Assembly: GCA_017552535.1 (NCBI GenBank)
Contig: JAFZPV010000003.1
Coordinates: 1-64,000 of the forward strand
Origin: Clostridia bacterium
Lineage (GTDB): Bacteria; Bacillota; Clostridia; Christensenellales; Aristaeellaceae
Direction of reading: 5' to 3'
Length of the DNA: 64,000 nucleotides
Shown: positions 60,898 to 64,000 of the stretch, in pieces
Numbering within the stretch: the first letter of the stretch is position 1
Layout: every line of letters begins with the position of its first letter
The notes under the pieces: generated by a model
The model's database searches: none
What the model was told of the DNA's origin: nothing
The model's input: only the letters and a program-made list of their open reading frames with translations
Program-made: the position numbers and the translations under genes

Positions 60898-61715
60898 GCG
60901 TTTTCCCCCAGTGCGATCTGTTCGATCATAAACGCGGCGCCGTCCTTGTCCACGTGCGGCGCGATGTGCGTTGAAACGGCCTTCAGGCTGTCCACCGCGT
61001 TTTCCATGGCCACCCGGACGCCCGCGGATAAAAGCAGGCCCACGTCGTTCGACCCGTCGCCAAGCGCCATGATCTCTTCTTTTTGTACGCCGAAGCGGGC
61101 GGCAAGCTCCTTTACGGCCTTGCCTTTTCCGCCGCCCGGCGGCAGGATCTCCAGGTTGTAGGGAAAGGCGCTGGATACGGACATGCCCCAGGAAATGAAT
61201 TCGCTTCGCAGTTCGTCGATCAGCGCTTTGTCGTCGCTGTAGGCCTCGAACTTGTAAGGGCCTTTCACCCCCTCGGTCTTCATGATCAGCCTGTCGGATT
61301 CCACGGCGAAGGCTTCGCCTTTTTTCGCCTCGCTCACCCGGCAGCAGAGGGAGCCGTAGCCGTTGGTCTCCGGCAGGGTGTATACCTTCGTGCCCACGTA
61401 AGAAGTCATGAAGCAGCCCGCCCTGAGCAGCCGGTCGCACACGCGGCGCGCCGTTTCTTTTTCCATGCGGTCCTCGTAGATCGGACTTTCCCAGGGATGC
61501 GCGTCGGCGCGGCCCCCGTTTGCGCTGATCACCGGGCAGTCAAGCCCCGCGTCCAAAGCCACGCGGGCGGTATTCAGAAACGTGCGGCCGCTGGCCAGCA
61601 CGAAAAGGATGCCCGCTTCGGCGCAGCGCCGGATCGTATCAAGGGTGCGCGGGGACATCCTGCCGCCGATGGGCATGAGCGTGCCGTCTATATCGGAAAC
61701 GATCATGCGGATCAT
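60894..61715 (-). CDS. HAD-superfamily Cof-type phosphatase
   Basis: 273 residues. Motif I VSDIDGTLMP (two catalytic Asp at 8 and 10), motif II VLASGRT near 45, motif III lysine before the metal loop, motif IV ALGDGSNDVGLL near 213. Cof-type HADs remove phosphate from sugar phosphates, flavin or pyridoxal phosphates. ggaggagaaccc precedes the ATG at 61715, which overlaps the recF stop by four bases. Confidence 0.93.
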   Translation of the reverse strand: MIRMIVSDIDGTLMPIGGRMSPRTLDTIRRCAEAGILFVLASGRTFLNTARVALDAGLDCPVISANGGRADAHPWESPIYEDRMEKETARRVCDRLLRAGCFMTSYVGTKVYTLPETNGYGSLCCRVSEAKKGEAFAVESDRLIMKTEGVKGPYKFEAYSDDKALIDELRSEFISWGMSVSSAFPYNLEILPPGGGKGKAVKELAARFGVQKEEIMALGDGSNDVGLLLSAGVRVAMENAVDSLKAVSTHIAPHVDKDGAAFMIEQIALGENA

Positions 61716-62821
61716 GGGTTCTCCTCCGGCAGGATGCATGCGTTTTTGACCCTCAGCAGCTTTCCGATCTTCGCGCCGGCCAGGTCGTTTTCGTCCGTGC
61801 AGGTGACGAAGGTCTGCACGCCCTCCAGCCGCGAGATGAGCAGGCGCCGCCTTTCGGGGTCCAGTTCGCTCATCACGTCGTCCAGCATGAGCACAGGGGC
61901 TTCGCCGGTCTGAAGCTCCATCAGCTCGATCTCGCTGAGCTTGAGCGAAAGCGCGCAGGTGCGCACCTGCCCCTGGGAGCCGTAAGCGCGGGCGTCCATG
62001 CCGTCGATGAACACGCCCAGGTCGTCCCGGTGGGGCCCGGAGGTGGTGGTCAAGCGCTTTATATCCGCCGCCCGGCGCTGGGAAAAAGCTTCCATAAGGT
62101 TATTTTGCGTCTCGGCTTCGTCTTCGCCGCAGGCGACGTCCGGCTCGTACTCCACCTTCAGGCGTTCTTTGCCGCCCGACACAGATTCATGCACATGTGA
62201 CGCGGTTTCGGCCAGGCGCTTAACGAATGCATGCCGGGCCGTCTGGATGGCGGCGCCGCTTACGGCAAGTTCATTGTCCCACAGGTCCAGCGTGTCGGGG
62301 CTTGCGCCGCTTGCCGAGCAGTCCCTGAGGAGTGTATTCCTCTGCTTGAGGGCGCGGTTATAGCGCTGCAGATTATAATAGTAGTCCGGGCGCAGCTGGC
62401 TCAATTCCATATCGATAAAGCGCCTGCGCATGCCGGGGCCGTCCTTGATCATGCGCAGATCCTCCGGTGCGAACAGAACGCCCGTGATGTGGCCGAGCAT
62501 CTCGCCCGAGCGTTTCACCTGGGAGCCGTTGACCTTCACGCGCCGTCCGCCCGCCTGGGTGAGGGCAAATTCCACGTCGTGCAGGCCGTCTTTGCGGCGG
62601 CCTGTGACCTTTACGTAGAAGGCGTCCTCCCCCATGCGGATCATTTCCCGGTCGTGGGAGGTGCGGTGGGAGCGGCCCGTGCAGCACAGATACACGGCCT
62701 CCAGCACGTTGGTCTTGCCCTGCGCGTTGTCGCCCGCCAGCACCGTAACGCCCTCGCAGGGGGCGATCAGTGCCTCTTCGTAATTTCTGAAGTTTTTGAG
62801 ATGTATCGAGTTGATCCTCAT
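61712..62821 (-). CDS. recF: DNA repair/replication protein RecF
   Basis: 369 residues; SMC-like ATPase that helps load RecA at gaps. Walker A GDNAQGKTNVLEAV (30-43), signature YGSQGQVRTCALSLKLSE near 281-298, Walker B VLMLDDVMSELDPERRR near 313-329. Usual length. It normally sits next to dnaN and gyrB; here it heads a different string of genes (recF-Cof-trmL-small protein-udg). Confidence 0.96.
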   Translation of the reverse strand: MRINSIHLKNFRNYEEALIAPCEGVTVLAGDNAQGKTNVLEAVYLCCTGRSHRTSHDREMIRMGEDAFYVKVTGRRKDGLHDVEFALTQAGGRRVKVNGSQVKRSGEMLGHITGVLFAPEDLRMIKDGPGMRRRFIDMELSQLRPDYYYNLQRYNRALKQRNTLLRDCSASGASPDTLDLWDNELAVSGAAIQTARHAFVKRLAETASHVHESVSGGKERLKVEYEPDVACGEDEAETQNNLMEAFSQRRAADIKRLTTTSGPHRDDLGVFIDGMDARAYGSQGQVRTCALSLKLSEIELMELQTGEAPVLMLDDVMSELDPERRRLLISRLEGVQTFVTCTDENDLAGAKIGKLLRVKNACILPEENP

Positions 62822-62868
62822 GCGTTCTCCCGCACTTCCCCGGTTTCTGCATCCCGAAGGGAAACGGA

Positions 62869-62893
62869 GCTCCCGGACAGAATGCCCGGGAGC
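62869..62893 (-). terminator. Possible terminator after the flavin-binding gene
   Basis: Stem gctcccgg/ccgggagc (8 bp) followed on the minus strand by tccgtttccc. U-run is poor. Confidence 0.5.
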
Positions 62894-62899
62894 GCTTGC

Positions 62900-63292
62900 T
62901 TACAGATTTACGACTTCCGGCTCTTTGCCGAAGGCACAGAAGACGGCGGTGGCGTTTTTGAAGTAAAATACCTCAGTGTTGCCGTCATCGGGGGAATACA
63001 TGGCCTTCAGGCTGGGGTACGCCTCCAGCATGGAGACGCGGGCTTCCCTGCGGTCGTCCTCGATGAGCTCTCCGGACAGGCGCAGCCACTGGCCGTCCTT
63101 GAACGCGCAGATCTCGGCTTTGGGATTTGCATGCAGCTGTTTGGACACGTCCTTCACCTTGCCCGTCTGGATGTACAGCCTGCCCTCAAAGATGTGCGCG
63201 GTGCCGAAGGGCCTCACGCGGGGCTGGTCTGCGTCCACGGTTGCCAGGTAGTATACGCCGGCTTCCTTCAGAAAATTCACGACCCGTTCCAT
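62900..63292 (-). CDS. Pyridoxamine-5'-phosphate-oxidase-like flavin-binding protein
   Basis: 130 residues, split-barrel FMN fold: FLKEAGVYYLATVDADQPRV at the N-terminus, FGTAHIFEGRLYIQTG near 29-44, and WLRLSGELIEDDRREAR near 69-85. This short form is common in anaerobes and may reduce small compounds or bind F420/FMN. gcctcctgtt (minus: aggaggc) precedes the ATG. Single gene. Confidence 0.88.
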   Translation of the reverse strand: MERVVNFLKEAGVYYLATVDADQPRVRPFGTAHIFEGRLYIQTGKVKDVSKQLHANPKAEICAFKDGQWLRLSGELIEDDRREARVSMLEAYPSLKAMYSPDDGNTEVFYFKNATAVFCAFGKEPEVVNL

Positions 63293-63373
63293 ACTGTGCC
63301 TCCTGTTAATATGATGATGTGATCGCTTTTGCAGCCGGGCGGCCTTTGCCCGACGCGCTCAGCGGAAAAAGCC

Positions 63374-64000
63374 TTATCCCTTTTTTCTCGCTTCCAGCTT
63401 TTTGCGGGCTTCGGTGCCCAGGATCTTTTTGCGCATGCGGATGGACTTTGGCGTGATCTCCACAAGCTCATCGTCGTCGATATAGTCCATGGCCTCTTCC
63501 AAAGTGAGGATGCGGATGCCCGTTACCTTGAGGGCTTCTTCGGCGGAGGCGCTGTTGCGAATGGAGGTCAGGTGCTTTTTCTTGCACACGTTCACGTCGA
63601 TGTCGCCGGGGCGGGAATTGCGCCCGATGATCATGCCGGTGTACACGCGGGTGCCCGGCTCCACGAACAGCTCGCCGCGGTCCTGGATGTAGAACATGGC
63701 ATAGTTGGTGGTCTCGCCCGTTTCCCAGGCCACCAGGGAACCGCTGGGACGGGACGGGATCTCTCCCTTGTAAGGCTCGTAGCCGGAGAACACGGCGCTC
63801 ATTACGCCCTCGCCGCGGGTATCGGTAAGAAACTCGCTGCGGTAGCCGAACAGGCCCCGGGAGGGCACGCTGAACTCCAGGCGCACCCGGTCCTGACCCT
63901 CCATGCTCACCAGCACGCCCTTGCGGCGGCCCATTTTTTCGATGACGGCGCCGGAGTACTCCGTGGGCACGTCGCACACCAGCTGCTCCATGGGCTCGCA
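63374..64000 (-). CDS. typA: GTP-binding protein TypA/BipA, C-terminal part
   Basis: 209 codons up to the window edge; the GTPase domain lies outside. The visible part begins in domain V (EYSGAVIEKMGRRKG) and contains the TypA-specific C-terminal domain (NSRPGDIDVNVCKKKHLTSI near the middle, RIRMRKKI-like segment SIRMRKKILGTEARKK at the end). TypA acts on ribosome assembly and stress responses. No internal stop or shift is seen. Confidence 0.95.
   Translation of the reverse strand, partial: CEPMEQLVCDVPTEYSGAVIEKMGRRKGVLVSMEGQDRVRLEFSVPSRGLFGYRSEFLTDTRGEGVMSAVFSGYEPYKGEIPSRPSGSLVAWETGETTNYAMFYIQDRGELFVEPGTRVYTGMIIGRNSRPGDIDVNVCKKKHLTSIRNSASAEEALKVTGIRILTLEEAMDYIDDDELVEITPKSIRMRKKILGTEARKKLEARKKG

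Overview
The window is a high-GC stretch of about 64 kb from an anaerobic Firmicute of the class Clostridia. Four things point there: a cytoplasmic NAD(P)-linked [FeFe]-hydrogenase operon, many type-1 sugar ABC importer genes encoded without an ATPase, a GH10 xylanase and a pectin-oligomer lyase-like protein, and ggagg ribosome sites with TTGACA/TATAAT promoters. The mix resembles fibre-degrading rumen or gut Clostridia (possibly Christensenellales-like). That placement is inference, because no 16S gene is present.

Layout. 1-2322 (minus): hydrogenase accessory subunits HndA, an ATPase-fold protein, HndB and HndC (cut by the window edge). 2469-3302: a guanylate-kinase-like protein with an extra C-terminal domain. 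3506-3578: tRNA-Ala(GGC), followed by a terminator and a 180-bp array of small hairpins. 3962-4612: an isolated VWA protein. 4978-18531 (plus): a nine-gene cluster with two solute-binding proteins, four permeases, a secreted NHL/TPR protein, a YIP1-family membrane protein and a large DUF5696 protein. 18719-21416: a xylanase and an SGNH esterase under their own promoter. 21489-24617 (minus): a Gfo/Idh/MocA dehydrogenase and an EF-G-like GTPase. 24866-31037: DeoD, a secreted unknown, SecG with a very large outside domain, and RNase R. 31248-35958: an LplB/YtcP-type importer with its binding protein, then an oligogalacturonate-lyase-like beta-propeller. 36018-40537 (minus): a sugar kinase, two SIS proteins and a DUF5107/TPR protein. 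40633-48935: a seven-repeat Cys/His surface protein, CutC, an aldose epimerase, a TPR protein, a DUF362 ferredoxin, a split ThrE exporter and a second SGNH protein. 49005-57260 (minus): a shortened division and cell-wall cluster in the order mraZ-ftsL-murE-mraY-murD-ftsQ-ftsA-ftsZ. 57441-64000 (minus): a phosphoesterase, a zinc-ribbon protein, a GNAT-like protein, uracil-DNA glycosylase, a small membrane protein, TrmL, a Cof phosphatase, RecF, a flavin-binding protein and TypA (cut by the window edge).

How the genes fit together. The accessory half of the window describes uptake and breakdown of plant polysaccharide. A secreted xylanase and esterase release and deacetylate oligomers. Two importer systems, which probably borrow a shared ATPase encoded elsewhere, bring them in. 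Cytoplasmic lyase-like, kinase, isomerase, epimerase and dehydrogenase genes process them, and the hydrogenase disposes of reductant. The least described parts are the DUF5696/YIP1/NHL transport cluster, with its modular binding protein and its permease carrying an extra domain, and the SecG fusion. The core-gene half is conventional except that the division cluster lacks rsmH, ftsI, murF, ftsW, murG, murC and murB between otherwise tightly packed neighbours.
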